Positions 54,648 to 64,000 of a DNA stretch of 64,000 nucleotides are shown here, in pieces (position 1 is the first letter of the stretch; every line of letters starts with the position of its first letter). The notes beneath the pieces were generated by a model. That model saw only the letters and a list, made by a program, of their open reading frames with translations. It had not been told where the DNA came from and searched no databases. Made by a program: the position numbers and the translations under genes. Where the stretch lies: assembly GCA_937928045.1 (NCBI GenBank), contig CALFWO010000027.1:62001-126000 (forward strand), written 5' to 3'. Source of the DNA: an uncultured Saprospiraceae bacterium (GTDB taxonomy: Bacteria; Bacteroidota; Bacteroidia; Chitinophagales; Saprospiraceae).

Positions 54648-55613
54648 TCAATCAAGGTTTTTAGTGATTTGCGGGAGAATTACATCCGCATGGATTCTCG
54701 TATTCTCTATGAATAACTTGCTTGTTTGAAGCCCAGCATTTATTACGCCAGCCAAGTATACTCCAGGTAGATTAGACTCTAAGGTCTTTTCATTTAGCTT
54801 TGGAGTTTTGAATTCGTCTGCATTGAATAGAATGCCTAAATTTTCTAAAAATTCGTAGTTAGGTTTATAACCCGTCATGGCAAGAACAAAATCATTAGGA
54901 TATTCAATGATTCCTTTTGGCGTCTGAATAAGGAGGAAGTCTTTAAAAATTTCCACAACTTCTGATTCAAAAAATGCTTTAATACTTCCCTCCGCAATTC
55001 TGTTTTCGATGTTTGGTTTAATCCAATATTTTACTTTTTTATAGATGTGAGGCTTTCTAACAATCATCGTAACATCAGCTCCTTTTTGATAACACTCTAA
55101 GGCAACATCGCAGCCAGAGTTTGCTGCTCCAATTACAGCTAACTTTTGACCAATATATGAATGAGGTTCATCATAAAAATGTTTGACTTTTGAAAGTTCT
55201 TCTCCAGGAATATTTAATAACCTTGGGGTGTCATAAAAACCGGTCGCTACAATAACTTTTTTTGTCGAGTATTTACCTTTACTAGTATTGATGTTATAGC
55301 AATTTTTGTCAGGCTTCATTGTTTGAACTGTCTCATAGTAGTTGATTTTTAAATCCCATTTTTCTTGAACTCGACGAAAGTATTCTAGGGATTCTCTTCG
55401 GGTAGGTTTATCTGTGTGACTTATAAAAGGGACTTCTCCAATTTCCAACAATTTGGAAGTGGAAAAAAAGGTCATGTTGGTTGGGAAATTGTATAAGGAA
55501 TTTACTAGCACTCCCTTTTCAATAATCAAGTAATTTAGTTCAGCTTTCTCCGCGGCAATTCCACAACAAAGTCCGATTGGCCCAGCGCCAATAATTATGA
55601 GATCGTAAACCAC
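54648..55613 (-). CDS. YpdA-like FAD/NAD(P)-dependent oxidoreductase
   Basis: A 321-residue flavoprotein. The FAD-binding GAGPIGLCCGIAAEKAELNYLIIEKG near the N-terminus, the NAD(P)-binding IGAANSGCDVALE, and the C-terminal GVYLAGVIN ATG-motif region place it in the thioredoxin reductase superfamily. The N-terminal signature NFPTNMTFFSTSKLLEIG matches YpdA, a bacillithiol-disulfide reductase in organisms that make bacillithiol. The start is a GTG at 55613. It lies 14 bp after the secreted hypothetical gene, so a shared transcript is likely. Whether the host makes bacillithiol is not shown here. Confidence 0.85.
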   Translation of the reverse strand: MVYDLIIIGAGPIGLCCGIAAEKAELNYLIIEKGVLVNSLYNFPTNMTFFSTSKLLEIGEVPFISHTDKPTRRESLEYFRRVQEKWDLKINYYETVQTMKPDKNCYNINTSKGKYSTKKVIVATGFYDTPRLLNIPGEELSKVKHFYDEPHSYIGQKLAVIGAANSGCDVALECYQKGADVTMIVRKPHIYKKVKYWIKPNIENRIAEGSIKAFFESEVVEIFKDFLLIQTPKGIIEYPNDFVLAMTGYKPNYEFLENLGILFNADEFKTPKLNEKTLESNLPGVYLAGVINAGLQTSKLFIENTRIHADVILPQITKNLD

Positions 55614-55627
55614 AAATTTATTTTTAG

Positions 55628-57064
55628 TTAATAACTAACTCTTACGAGCCGCAGTCGATTTCTTCGTTCGCTTGGAATTAATAATTCACTTGGACTTAAT
55701 TGCATCGCATCTTTAAATCTTAATTTTAAATCTTGAGAAGCGGTGCTAAAAACAGCATTGCGATCGGAATATCCAGAAGCTTTAATTATGTACTCGCTGA
55801 CAGTCGTTTCATTTTTAATGTCGTCATTGAATATTAGCCTTAACTGAGAAGGTGTTGAAAACAAAAAAAATGAAGAGAAAATAGCACCATCGTCTTGGGA
55901 GTATTGCTTTTTGTGAAATACTTCTTGCCACAAAAGTTCTCCAATTGGACTAAAGGACAATGCAAGGATGTCATCATAATAGTAGTCAATAATAAAACCT
56001 TGTCCATCGCGAGAATAGATTCCTCTTCCTCCTGAAGCCGATCTGCGCTCTACAATTCTATTCCGTTCCAATAAGACCAACAGGCCTCCATCTCTTTTCT
56101 TGATAATTTCCGAAACATTGACATCAGAAATACCTTTCTCTTCGTTGGTTGGTGGGCGACTCAAATTGTTTAAAAAAACAGGATCGAATTCCATTTCCAT
56201 AAATTCTGCATCACCGAGATTCCGATCTACTTTAAAGGTGAAAATTCCGCCAGTCCGCGCTCGGGAATTTTCTGAGTAAAGGCCTGCGCAAGTAAGATTA
56301 TTGTTTTTGTTGTCAATAGAAAATTCAAGGTCATAGGTCATGTATTTATCAATAAAATAAACCTTAGATTTCTGGCCGTTTTCTCTAGGTCCATTGACTG
56401 TATAGAACTCGAGTCTGTGTTCGTCAAGTTTGGATTTCCTATTGTCTTTTTCTTGAATATAATAGCAGTTGACATTATTATCTACCAAGAAAAATTCTGA
56501 AGCTTTTGGTTCCATTATTTTATCCGGACGAATACTGTTTTCCCATAAGAACTCCATAGTCTCAAGATTGAAAGCGTAGAGTTGTAAAAAAGTTTGCTTT
56601 TCTACTGTTGAAAGGACAATTTTCTTTCTGTCTTCAGAGAGATGAGTGTTGAAATTTTGAGAATACCAAGTATTTCCAAGGTTAAAAAAGGAAATCGAAT
56701 CTGTGAGGTTAGCAGCTGGATCATATTTGGCAGCCTTAAGGTAATTCTTGCCTTTTTGCCGATATTGATAAATAACAACGAAGTTGTCTTTCTGCGGGAC
56801 TACTTCAATAATCTTAGGGTTTTTTTTGTCTAAAACGATTTCTTTTTTCCAACTTAATCGTAGTTTTTCATCAAAAGCTTGAATTTCATAATTGTCTCCT
56901 CCTCTCAGCCTAAAAAGTAAAAAGCGATTACTCATTTTACCAATAAGCTCATAGCCGTCATCTGAACGCAAAGCAAGTTCTTCTGAAACAGTTACTGTTT
57001 GTGAAAATACAGAAGTACCTAAAAAGATGAAGAGCCAAGTAAGAAGAAAACTGTTTTTTTTCAT
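55628..57064 (-). CDS. Secreted protein of unknown function, propeller-like
   Basis: A 478-residue protein with a signal peptide (1-21, ending VFSQ) that I do not recognise. The body is beta-rich with recurring short blocks containing W/Y plus charged residues (for example YDLEFSIDNKNNNLTCAGL, LSFSPIGELLWQEVF, LYAFNLETMEFLWEN), suggestive of a beta-propeller. A Ser/Gly-rich insert (about 340-352) occurs before the last third. It lies 60 bp downstream of the T9SS type B gene and 14 bp upstream of the YpdA-like gene, all minus strand. Confidence 0.75.
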   Translation of the reverse strand: MKKNSFLLTWLFIFLGTSVFSQTVTVSEELALRSDDGYELIGKMSNRFLLFRLRGGDNYEIQAFDEKLRLSWKKEIVLDKKNPKIIEVVPQKDNFVVIYQYRQKGKNYLKAAKYDPAANLTDSISFFNLGNTWYSQNFNTHLSEDRKKIVLSTVEKQTFLQLYAFNLETMEFLWENSIRPDKIMEPKASEFFLVDNNVNCYYIQEKDNRKSKLDEHRLEFYTVNGPRENGQKSKVYFIDKYMTYDLEFSIDNKNNNLTCAGLYSENSRARTGGIFTFKVDRNLGDAEFMEMEFDPVFLNNLSRPPTNEEKGISDVNVSEIIKKRDGGLLVLLERNRIVERRSASGGRGIYSRDGQGFIIDYYYDDILALSFSPIGELLWQEVFHKKQYSQDDGAIFSSFFLFSTPSQLRLIFNDDIKNETTVSEYIIKASGYSDRNAVFSTASQDLKLRFKDAMQLSPSELLIPSERRNRLRLVRVSY

Positions 57065-57124
57065 CCAATATATTTTGAAGTCTTAATCATAAATATAAGC
57101 TAAACAGAGCAGTATTTCGAGTGA

Positions 57125-58873
57125 CTATCTTATTAACAAGAAAGCACCTTCTTTGGTTTGAACTTCACCATCCGGTTGAACCACAGTAATGGAGTATAAA
57201 TATCCACCCATAGGCATTTCTTGTAAACCGTTTCTACCATCCCAACCCAAAAGGTAATTGTCTGTTTCGAAAATCATTGCTCCCCAGCGATTGAATATCT
57301 TCATATCAAATTCGATTCCTTCATCGAATAGTATGAGCGGCTTAAATTGAGTATTGACACCACCTGGAGAAAACGCATTGGGCACCAATATCCCTGATGG
57401 TTGTCGAACGCAAATTTGATTTGATTTAGCGGTGTTGGTGACCAAAGTTCCATCCGGTTGTAGAATGCTAAAATCCGCGGTTACATAATAGCAGATTTCA
57501 GCTTGTGACGGTTCGTTCGCATCTGCAAAATCAAAATGACTCTGGGATTGATTGTCTAGAAGGACAACTTCTTCAGATCCTGTAGGTGTCAACCGCCAAA
57601 GATGATATTCTAAAAGTGTAGCTCCATCAATGTCAAGAGCAGTCCAGTTTAAGGCATTTTGCAATGGTATTTCTGTTGGCGTACCAGTTAAGAAAATAGA
57701 CGAGCCAATGTTTGAGCTAAATTCTCTACCACAGTCATCAATGGTCGTTATACCATAAAAAGTTTTTCCTAAACTACCATCAGAGGTCGGATCAATTCTA
57801 GTTGTATTGTTACCAACAAGAATTCCTGGCAATCCGGAAAAACTTGTTGACAATTGATCTGATTGGCTTCCTCTTCGAAATTCGAACGAATTAATTTCAA
57901 TATCTGTTTCCCAATACCAAGTGAGTTCAATTGTGTTATCCGAACGAACACTTATATTTTCAATTTGCAAAACATCGACAGGATCTACTATGTCTGGTGT
58001 TACACAAAAAGTATTGGATCTACTTGAAAGATTGGAGCCAGATGAAATTGCCTCAATAAAAATACAATATTCTATTCCTGAAGAAATGTTGTCCACTAAA
58101 AAGACGCTATCCGTTCCGGCTGCTGTCCCAACTTTTTGAGGAGTTACTCCAGCAGCAGAAACATAAATATCGTAAGATTGAACCGGATCACTCCACCCAA
58201 TATAAGGCGTCCATTCTATCTCTATTTGTTCATCGCAATCACTTGCGCCACCCTTAAGGAATATTGTCTCATGTTTATTATTAAAGTTACTTGTATTTCC
58301 ACAAGGGTCTAAGCCAACAACAAAATAGCCAACGGGAGCATCTGAAGGCATTGCCACCAAATCGGTTAGATTGTTTGCTAAAGCTGAAACGGTATCAATA
58401 GGCATTGAACCTTGTGCTGTTATCCTATAAATAATGTATCCATTTACTTGAGGAGAAGAACTAAAATTCCAGATGACTTGTACAGCATCATTTTGTACAG
58501 TAATAAAAGAGATTACGGCATCCACAATTGGTAGATTGGACAGGGTGTCTGAATTTAGGATGGTCTCACCGGGACAATCGTATACATGTCTCAAATAATA
58601 GTAACGATCTTCTCCAGTATTGTTCATATGGAAAAATTGATCAACCGTAGGATCGGTAATGGTTGTTAACAGTGTGAAAGGCCCAGTTGGTGTATTGCTA
58701 ATGTAAACTTCGGTGCTTAGAAAAGGGCCGCAAGTATTTGGGGTTGGTTGCCAAAAAAGGGTATCAGATAACATACAATCAAAGTCAGGTGGAAAGACCT
58801 GACCTTTCGCCTGCTGGACAACGAATCCGCTAAGTAGCAAAAGACTAAAAATGTATCTATTCCTTAACTTCAT
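57125..58873 (-). CDS. Fibronectin-type T9SS type B surface protein
   Basis: A 582-residue exported protein: signal peptide (1-24, ending AKGQ), four or so fibronectin III-like domains (for example IEWTPYIGWSDPVQSYDIYV and NALNWTALDIDGATLLEYHLW), and a C-terminal gliding-motility-type sorting domain (about 495-582, GILVPNAFSPGGVNTQF, MKIFNRWGAMIFETD, GGYLYSITV). It is expected on the cell surface or in the medium. Its start overlaps the 3' end of the lipoprotein gene by 17 bp, implying coupled translation. Confidence 0.88.
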   Translation of the reverse strand: MKLRNRYIFSLLLLSGFVVQQAKGQVFPPDFDCMLSDTLFWQPTPNTCGPFLSTEVYISNTPTGPFTLLTTITDPTVDQFFHMNNTGEDRYYYLRHVYDCPGETILNSDTLSNLPIVDAVISFITVQNDAVQVIWNFSSSPQVNGYIIYRITAQGSMPIDTVSALANNLTDLVAMPSDAPVGYFVVGLDPCGNTSNFNNKHETIFLKGGASDCDEQIEIEWTPYIGWSDPVQSYDIYVSAAGVTPQKVGTAAGTDSVFLVDNISSGIEYCIFIEAISSGSNLSSRSNTFCVTPDIVDPVDVLQIENISVRSDNTIELTWYWETDIEINSFEFRRGSQSDQLSTSFSGLPGILVGNNTTRIDPTSDGSLGKTFYGITTIDDCGREFSSNIGSSIFLTGTPTEIPLQNALNWTALDIDGATLLEYHLWRLTPTGSEEVVLLDNQSQSHFDFADANEPSQAEICYYVTADFSILQPDGTLVTNTAKSNQICVRQPSGILVPNAFSPGGVNTQFKPLILFDEGIEFDMKIFNRWGAMIFETDNYLLGWDGRNGLQEMPMGGYLYSITVVQPDGEVQTKEGAFLLIR

Positions 58874-59594
58874 ATTGCTTGTTAAATTTCTCTTCTAATT
58901 GGGCCATTGGGTAAATATCTACGAGCTGATACTGAAGCTGTAAATCTTTACTGATCTCTTTATTGTAATAAACGAGGCCAATGTCCTTTGCGTATATTTC
59001 CAGACCATTGTATTCAGCTTCTAGATGGCCTTCTCTCTCATCATCGATCAATTCCTTCAAAGAGAACTGAATCGCTGGTTTGTCCTCGCCTTTAAAGCGA
59101 TATTTTATTTTTCCCGCATATTGCTTATTTCTCACAAGGCTTGTTTTGTGAAAAGGTTCCTCGCTAAAAAGCCAACTAAGCTCAGTGACTAGGATGCTTG
59201 TACTGTCCTTAAGCTGAAAGGGAAAACCATTAGGAGAACCGATATTAGCATCAATTCGCTCCTCTTTCCCAGTTGAATCCGTTACGTAAAGGAAATAATC
59301 TTTAAATATGGTGCCGGTTTCGAAGACCTGTTCTCTATAAAATTGACGAACCTTTAAATTTTGATCGTAGTAGTTACCAGTATGTTGCCAGCCATTTTCG
59401 TCTTTAACACTTTTATGAAACCAATATTCTGTGGTCAAACTATCGCCGCCAGTGCTTTGATATTCATAGACTAGGCCTTCTTCAAGCAAGTCATAAGGGA
59501 AATAATAGCTTGAAACGTCTAAATAATTGGGAGCTTTGCCACAATTAGCGAAAAATACAAGAAGCGGAAGAAAAAATATTAATCTGTTTTTCAC
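58857..59594 (-). CDS. Predicted lipoprotein of unknown function
   Basis: A 245-residue protein I do not recognise. Starting at the GTG at 59594 it has a lipoprotein signal (LLVFFANC, Cys near residue 18), then a beta-rich body with SYYFPYDLLEEGLVYEYQS and QYQLVDIYPMAQLEEKF. The open frame extends to a TTG at 59651, but that would bury the signal peptide. Its 3' end overlaps the next T9SS type B gene by 17 bp, so it probably acts with that protein at the outer membrane. It is divergent from secA. Confidence 0.7.
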   Translation of the reverse strand: MKNRLIFFLPLLVFFANCGKAPNYLDVSSYYFPYDLLEEGLVYEYQSTGGDSLTTEYWFHKSVKDENGWQHTGNYYDQNLKVRQFYREQVFETGTIFKDYFLYVTDSTGKEERIDANIGSPNGFPFQLKDSTSILVTELSWLFSEEPFHKTSLVRNKQYAGKIKYRFKGEDKPAIQFSLKELIDDEREGHLEAEYNGLEIYAKDIGLVYYNKEISKDLQLQYQLVDIYPMAQLEEKFNKQYEVKE

Positions 59595-59742
59595 GTCATT
59601 AATTAGATAAAACTGCCCAACTGGCAGAAAAGAGAAAATATTATTTAGCAAACTGCGCCATATTGGCGTTTATTATCTTAATCTTACCATTGGTATAGAT
59701 TCTGAGGTAAGTAATAAGCCGGTAAGGCAGTGCAAATATATT

Positions 59743-59750
59743 TATCTTTG
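59743..59750 (+). promoter_or_regulatory. Candidate -7 box (TATCTTTG) for secA
   Basis: TATCTTTG matches TAnnTTTG about 55 nt upstream of the secA ATG, identical to the rsmG box. No clear -33 element. Confidence 0.5.
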
Positions 59751-59772
59751 AATTTCGTTTCATAGACAACCC

Positions 59773-59791
59773 GAATTCCTTTTTGGAATTC
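59773..59791 (+). other. Hairpin in the secA leader
   Basis: GAATTCC (59773-59779) and GGAATTC (59785-59791) form a perfect 7-bp stem around five T, 13 nt before the secA ATG. It could affect ribosome access to secA. No SecM-like leader peptide is visible. Confidence 0.45.
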
Positions 59792-59804
59792 AATATTCAA
59801 TTTT

Positions 59805-62800
59805 ATGTTTGATTTCATTTCAAAATCCATTAAGAAGGTTTTTGGTACCAAATACGACCGTGATTTCGCGGAATATAGTCCTAGAATTGCAGAAATAAGC
59901 GAAGCTTATGAAAAGTTAAGCAATGTGTCGAACGATGAGCTTAGAAATAAAACCATCGATTTTCGACAACGTATTGCCGAACATTTGGCTGGTATCGATC
60001 AAGATATTCGAGAAACTAAGGAACAAGCTTCCAATGAATCCGATCTGAACACAAAGGAAGGTCTGTTTGCAGAAATAGACAAGCTTAAAAAAGATAGGGA
60101 TACCCACTTAGAAGAAATCCTCAAAGAAATATTGCCAGAAGCATTTGCCGTTGTGAAAGAATCTGCTAGAAGATTTAGTAACAATTCGACTATTGAAACT
60201 ACGGCAACCCAGAGAGATAGAGATATTGCAGCGGATCCAAAAAAGAATTATGTAACCATTGAAGGCGATAAGGCTATTTGGAAAAATAGTTGGGTTGCAG
60301 CTGGAGGAGAGATTACATGGAACATGGTTCATTACGATGTTCAGTTGATCGGAGGAATGGTGTTGCATGACGGGAAGATCGCGGAGATGGCAACAGGGGA
60401 AGGGAAAACCTTAGTTGCGACCTTACCGGCTTATTTGAATGGACTTACAGGCGAAGGTGTTCATGTTATCACGGTAAATAATTATCTGGCCTTAAGAGAT
60501 TCTGAATGGATCGGACCATTGCTTGAATTTTTATTCTTAACTGTAGATTGTATTGATAAATACAAACCGCACTCTCCTGAGAGAAGTCTGGCATACAAGT
60601 GTGATGTTACTTATGGTACAAATAATGAATTTGGTTTTGATTATCTAAGAGACAATATGGTTCGTTCTATGGATGAAAGGGTGCAAAAGAAGCATCACTT
60701 TGCCATGATTGATGAAGTCGATTCTGTATTGGTAGATGATGCACGAACACCGCTAATTATTTCGGGACCAGTTCCAAAAGGATCAGAAATTCAAGAATAC
60801 GAAGCATTGAAGCCAAGAGTTGAATCCCTTTTAAATGCACAAAAGAAATTAGCCTCTGAATATTTAGCTCAAGCCAAAAAACTGTTCAATGAAGGAAATG
60901 TTGGTGTTGAAGAAGGAGAAGCAGGAATGGCACTGTTAAGAGCGCAAAGGGCGTTACCGAAGTATAGACCATTAATCAAATTCTTAAGTGAAGAAGGAGT
61001 AAAAGTAGAATTTCAAAAAGCAGAGAATCATTATATGCAGGAGCAATCCAAGAACATGCATATTGTGGATGAGCCTTTACTTTTTACTATTATAGAGAAA
61101 ACGAGATCTGTAGACCTGACAGAAAGAGGAGCTGAGTTTTTAGCTCGTGGAGGAGAAGATGCAAATTTCTTTATCATGCCAGATATCACGGAAGGTATGA
61201 TGGAGATTTCTCAAGACGATACCATCACCGAAGAAGAAAGATTGGATCAAAGAGAAAATTTGATCAATGATTTTTCTGTAAAGTCAAAACGACTTCACTC
61301 GATCAACCAGCTACTGAAGGCATACACGTTGTTTGAAAAAGATGAAGAATATGTTGTTCTGGATGGGCAAGTGAAAATTGTCGATGAGCAAACGGGTAGA
61401 ATGATGGAAGGTCGTCGATATTCAGACGGATTACATCAAGCTTTGGAAGCGAAAGAAAATGTCAAGATCGGAGACATTACCCAAACATATGCAACCGTAA
61501 CGCTTCAGAATTTCTTCAGAATGTATCACAAGCTTTCGGGAATGACTGGTACTGCAGAAACTGAAGCTGGTGAATTGTGGGAAATTTACAAATTAGATGT
61601 TGTTGTAATTCCAACTAACCGTCCCATTGTTAGAGATGATCGAGAGGATTTGGTTTTCAAAACTGCAAGAGAAAAATTCAATGCTGTAATAGATGAAATA
61701 ACAAAGTTAAGTGCGGCAGGTAGACCTGTACTTGTAGGTACTACTTCTGTTGATATTTCTGAGAAGTTAAGTAGAATGCTTCAATTAAGAAATATTAAGC
61801 ACAATGTTTTGAATGCAAAACAGCATCAGCGAGAAGCAGAAATAGTTGCAGAAGCTGGATATGCTGGCAATGTAACTATCGCAACGAATATGGCTGGTCG
61901 GGGAACTGACATTAAGTTGTCTGAAGAAGTAAAGCAGGCGGGAGGTTTGGCAATTATTGGAACCGAGCGTCACGACAGTAGAAGGGTTGACAGACAGTTA
62001 CGTGGACGTGCAGGTAGACAAGGAGATCCGGGAAGTTCTCAGTTCTATGTTTCGCTGGAAGACAACTTGATGCGTCTTTTCCAATCGGAAAGAATTGCAA
62101 AAGTGATGGATAGAATGGGCCATGAGGATGGTGAGGTGATTCAGCATTCTATGGTTACCAAGTCCATTGAGCGTGCTCAAAAGAAGGTTGAAGAAAATAA
62201 CTTTGGAATTCGTAAACGTCTCTTGGAATACGATGATGTTATGAATATTCAAAGGGAGGCGATTTATAAGAAAAGAGAAAACGCATTATCCGGAGAGCGA
62301 CTGTCGGTTGATCTTCACAATATGTTTACCGGTTTGACCGAGGCTATTGTGGATGCTCATCATGGCACAGGAGAATTTGAAGCGTTTAGAACAGATTGTT
62401 TAAGGCTTGTTGGAATCGATCCCAATATTGATGCCGCTGCTTTCCAATCTGCACCAGTCAACGAACTCTACGATTCTTTGCTAGCGCAATTTGAAGAAAA
62501 GTACAAACGAAAGTCGGAAGACATTAAGGAAGTCTTATTGCCTCTAATTACTCAAGTTCAAGAAAACGAAGGACACAAGTACCGACGAATTTCAATTCCT
62601 TTTACAGACGGTAGTGCTAAGCAGTTGCCAATTTCAGCTGGCCTTAAAGAAGGAGTAGAAAGTAAGGGAGATTCTATCATGCTAGATATTGAAAAGGCCA
62701 TTGCCTTAGCAGTAATCGATGATGAATGGAAAGAGCACTTGCGATCTATGGATGAATTGAAAGAATCTGTACAAGCAGCATCCTTTGAGCAGAAAGATCC

Positions 62801-63149
62801 TTTAGTGATCTACAAAATGGAAGCATTTGACCTTTTCGAAGGATTGATTCATAGTGTAAATGAGCAGGTAACATCTTATCTCGCAAAAGGAACGGTGATT
62901 TTTAGTGACGGAAAAACATTAGAAGAGGCTAAACAACAGCGTTCTGATTTCTCTAAGGTTCGAACCAATGAAAATGCTAGATCAGAAGGAGAGGAACGTG
63001 CTAGAAGAGCCGCCGCCGCCGCGGGCCAAGGAGGAAGACCTCCGGTCGAAACTGTTCGCCGCGAGCAGCCAAAAGTTGGAAGGAATGAAGCCTGTCCATG
63101 TGGAAGCGGGAAAAAATACAAACACTGTCACGGTAAAGGAAAAAAATAA
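59805..63149 (+). CDS. secA: Preprotein translocase subunit SecA
   Basis: ATPase that drives proteins through SecYEG at the cytoplasmic membrane. The 1114-residue protein has Walker A GEGKT at 198-202 (after MATG), [18 protein letters not shown] (DEAD-type motif), a GRGTDIKL motif in the second nucleotide-binding domain, and a C-terminal zinc-binding [14 protein letters not shown]. It is about 200 residues longer than the E. coli protein because of insertions, mainly between about residues 325 and 440, as is usual in Bacteroidota. It has its own promoter box and leader hairpin and is followed by a terminator. Confidence 0.97.
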   Translation: MFDFISKSIKKVFGTKYDRDFAEYSPRIAEISEAYEKLSNVSNDELRNKTIDFRQRIAEHLAGIDQDIRETKEQASNESDLNTKEGLFAEIDKLKKDRDTHLEEILKEILPEAFAVVKESARRFSNNSTIETTATQRDRDIAADPKKNYVTIEGDKAIWKNSWVAAGGEITWNMVHYDVQLIGGMVLHDGKIAEMATGEGKTLVATLPAYLNGLTGEGVHVITVNNYLALRDSEWIGPLLEFLFLTVDCIDKYKPHSPERSLAYKCDVTYGTNNEFGFDYLRDNMVRSMDERVQKKHHFAMIDEVDSVLVDDARTPLIISGPVPKGSEIQEYEALKPRVESLLNAQKKLASEYLAQAKKLFNEGNVGVEEGEAGMALLRAQRALPKYRPLIKFLSEEGVKVEFQKAENHYMQEQSKNMHIVDEPLLFTIIEKTRSVDLTERGAEFLARGGEDANFFIMPDITEGMMEISQDDTITEEERLDQRENLINDFSVKSKRLHSINQLLKAYTLFEKDEEYVVLDGQVKIVDEQTGRMMEGRRYSDGLHQALEAKENVKIGDITQTYATVTLQNFFRMYHKLSGMTGTAETEAGELWEIYKLDVVVIPTNRPIVRDDREDLVFKTAREKFNAVIDEITKLSAAGRPVLVGTTSVDISEKLSRMLQLRNIKHNVLNAKQHQREAEIVAEAGYAGNVTIATNMAGRGTDIKLSEEVKQAGGLAIIGTERHDSRRVDRQLRGRAGRQGDPGSSQFYVSLEDNLMRLFQSERIAKVMDRMGHEDGEVIQHSMVTKSIERAQKKVEENNFGIRKRLLEYDDVMNIQREAIYKKRENALSGERLSVDLHNMFTGLTEAIVDAHHGTGEFEAFRTDCLRLVGIDPNIDAAAFQSAPVNELYDSLLAQFEEKYKRKSEDIKEVLLPLITQVQENEGHKYRRISIPFTDGSAKQLPISAGLKEGVESKGDSIMLDIEKAIALAVIDDEWKEHLRSMDELKESVQAASFEQKDPLVIYKMEAFDLFEGLIHSVNEQVTSYLAKGTVIFSDGKTLEEAKQQRSDFSKVRTNENARSEGEERARRAAAAAGQGGRPPVETVRREQPKVGRNEACPCGSGKKYKHCHGKGKK

Positions 63150-63159
63150 TTGTTGATTT

Positions 63160-63187
63160 AAAAGGCTCCTTTTTAGGAGCCTTTTTT
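63160..63187 (+). terminator. Intrinsic terminator after secA
   Basis: AAAAGGCTCCT and AGGAGCCTTTT form an 11-bp perfect stem around TTTT, followed by a T run, 10 bp beyond the secA stop. Confidence 0.9.
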
Positions 63188-63225
63188 ATTTGTAGCTTTA
63201 GCAAAATAATTTCTAATAATCATCT

Positions 63226-64000
63226 ATGCCTTTTTCATTGGAATTTGCTGATTTGGCCAAGCACTTTTTGGAGGTGACTAAAGATCGTTTCCTAGTTTAT
63301 AAAGGCCTTGGAGATCGCACTTTTGAACAGTTGTTGGAAGAAGACTTTCATGTTGTTGCAAACAATGAAGCGAATAGTATTGCACAACTCATCCAACATT
63401 TGCATGGAAACATGATCTCTCGTTGGACAGATTTTTTAACAACTGATGGTGAAAAGAAAAGTCGACAAAGGGATCAAGAATTTATAAATCAAAAGTTGAG
63501 CAGAGAAGCTTTGCTCAAACTTTGGGAGTCTGGTTGGCAATTGTTTTTTCAATCTTTTGATGAGATTTCGGAAGAGAATTTGATGGACCTTATTTTTATT
63601 CGCTCAGAAGAACACACTGTGCTTCAAGCCGTTCAAAGACAACTCGCACATTATACCACTCATATTGGACAAATCATTCATCAGGCAAAAATTATCAAAG
63701 GAGAAAAATTTACTTCATTAAGCATTCCCAAAGGAGAATCTGCCGCCTTTTTTTCAAAGGTGACCGCTGAAAGAAGCTCTCGAATTTTAGTACCAATAGA
63801 TTTTTCTGATTGTTCTAAAAATGCGTTGCAGTTTGCCATAAAATTAGCGAAGGAAATTCACGCTAAAATTTGGGTGATTCATGTAATTTATCCGCATTTG
63901 AATCCGGGAATAAGTCTTGCCAATGAAGCATTAAACAATCAAATAAACCAAGCCAAAAAGCGACTAGATGAGTTGATTAAAACTTTTGATTCACAAAACG
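63226..64000 (+). CDS. DUF1572-universal stress protein fusion (partial)
   Basis: From the ATG at 63226 an open frame runs to the window edge (at least 258 residues). The first 175 residues match DUF1572, a DinB/YfiT-superfamily fold: YKGLGDRTFEQL, IAQLIQHLHGNMISRWTDFL with DGEKKSRQRDQEF, and RQLAHYTTHIGQIIHQAK with the His residues of the putative metal site, then SLSIPKGESA. A universal stress protein domain follows at once: SSRILVPIDFSDCSKNALQFAIKLA and the start of its second half. The joint role is unknown. The stop lies beyond the window. Confidence 0.8.
   Translation, partial: MPFSLEFADLAKHFLEVTKDRFLVYKGLGDRTFEQLLEEDFHVVANNEANSIAQLIQHLHGNMISRWTDFLTTDGEKKSRQRDQEFINQKLSREALLKLWESGWQLFFQSFDEISEENLMDLIFIRSEEHTVLQAVQRQLAHYTTHIGQIIHQAKIIKGEKFTSLSIPKGESAAFFSKVTAERSSRILVPIDFSDCSKNALQFAIKLAKEIHAKIWVIHVIYPHLNPGISLANEALNNQINQAKKRLDELIKTFDSQN

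Noticed and set aside
55613-55620. TAAATTTG on the minus strand as a promoter of the YpdA-like gene
   Set aside because: Its last G is the first base of the GTG start codon, so a transcript from it would lack the start; likely chance.
1-64000. tRNA, rRNA, CRISPR arrays, insertion sequences, phage genes
   Set aside because: None was recognised when reading intergenic regions and open frames; a tRNAscan or IS search would be needed to exclude them formally.

Overview
The window looks like chromosomal DNA of an AT-rich member of the Bacteroidota, most likely the Saprospiria/Saprospiraceae group. The phylum call rests on type IX secretion (T9SS) cargo with type A and type B C-terminal sorting domains, a PorP/SprF-type protein next to an OmpA protein, a 1114-residue SecA, and repeated TAnnTTTG promoter boxes of the Bacteroidota housekeeping sigma factor. 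The family-level placement is inference. No tRNA, rRNA, CRISPR array, insertion sequence or prophage was seen.

Layout. 1-5.3 kb: TM2 protein (partial), SpoIIE-type phosphatase and ddl on the minus strand, then a DUF2851 gene, apt and a DUF554 membrane protein. 5.5-9.8 kb: a tightly packed plus-strand run of lpxK, acyltransferase, family 2 glycosyltransferase and an ECF-like sigma factor, closed by a strong terminator. 9.9-15.1 kb: rsmG, a structured intergenic stretch, and two secreted amidohydrolase-like genes. 15.2-20.1 kb: rimP-nusA-infB with a hairpin-bearing leader. 20.6-24 kb: uppS-bamA on the minus strand. 24.2-30.7 kb: plus-strand M3 peptidase, lipoprotein, WecA/MraY-type transferase, crcB, tryptophan dioxygenase, DegT aminotransferase and a hypothetical gene. 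30.7-41 kb: minus-strand aspartoacylase-like protein, AlkA-like glycosylase, and an OmpA / PorP-SprF / 1848-residue adhesin-like T9SS cluster. 41.2-43 kb: gltX with a small co-directional gene. 43-50 kb: polysaccharide deacetylase, a decaying patch (frameshifted exbD and a doubly broken GH25 lysozyme), diacylglycerol kinase-like gene, ABC exporter pair, YjbQ and a LysE-type transporter. 50.1-59.6 kb: minus-strand secreted proteins (a CotH/lamin-tail T9SS protein, a YpdA-like flavoprotein, a secreted hypothetical, a T9SS type B protein and a lipoprotein). 59.8-64 kb: secA and the start of a DUF1572-universal stress protein fusion.

Much of the window serves the cell envelope: peptidoglycan precursor supply (ddl, uppS), lipid A (lpxK), outer membrane assembly (bamA), Sec export (secA) and T9SS surface proteins. 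The rest is mostly translation housekeeping (rsmG, rimP, nusA, infB, gltX). I found no obvious defence system or mobile island. The most rewarding places for a second look are the rimP leader, the structured stretch after rsmG, the repeated module nested inside HYR domains of the giant T9SS protein, the amidohydrolase set in which only one of three domains keeps its metal site, and the pseudogene patch at 44.2-45.7 kb.
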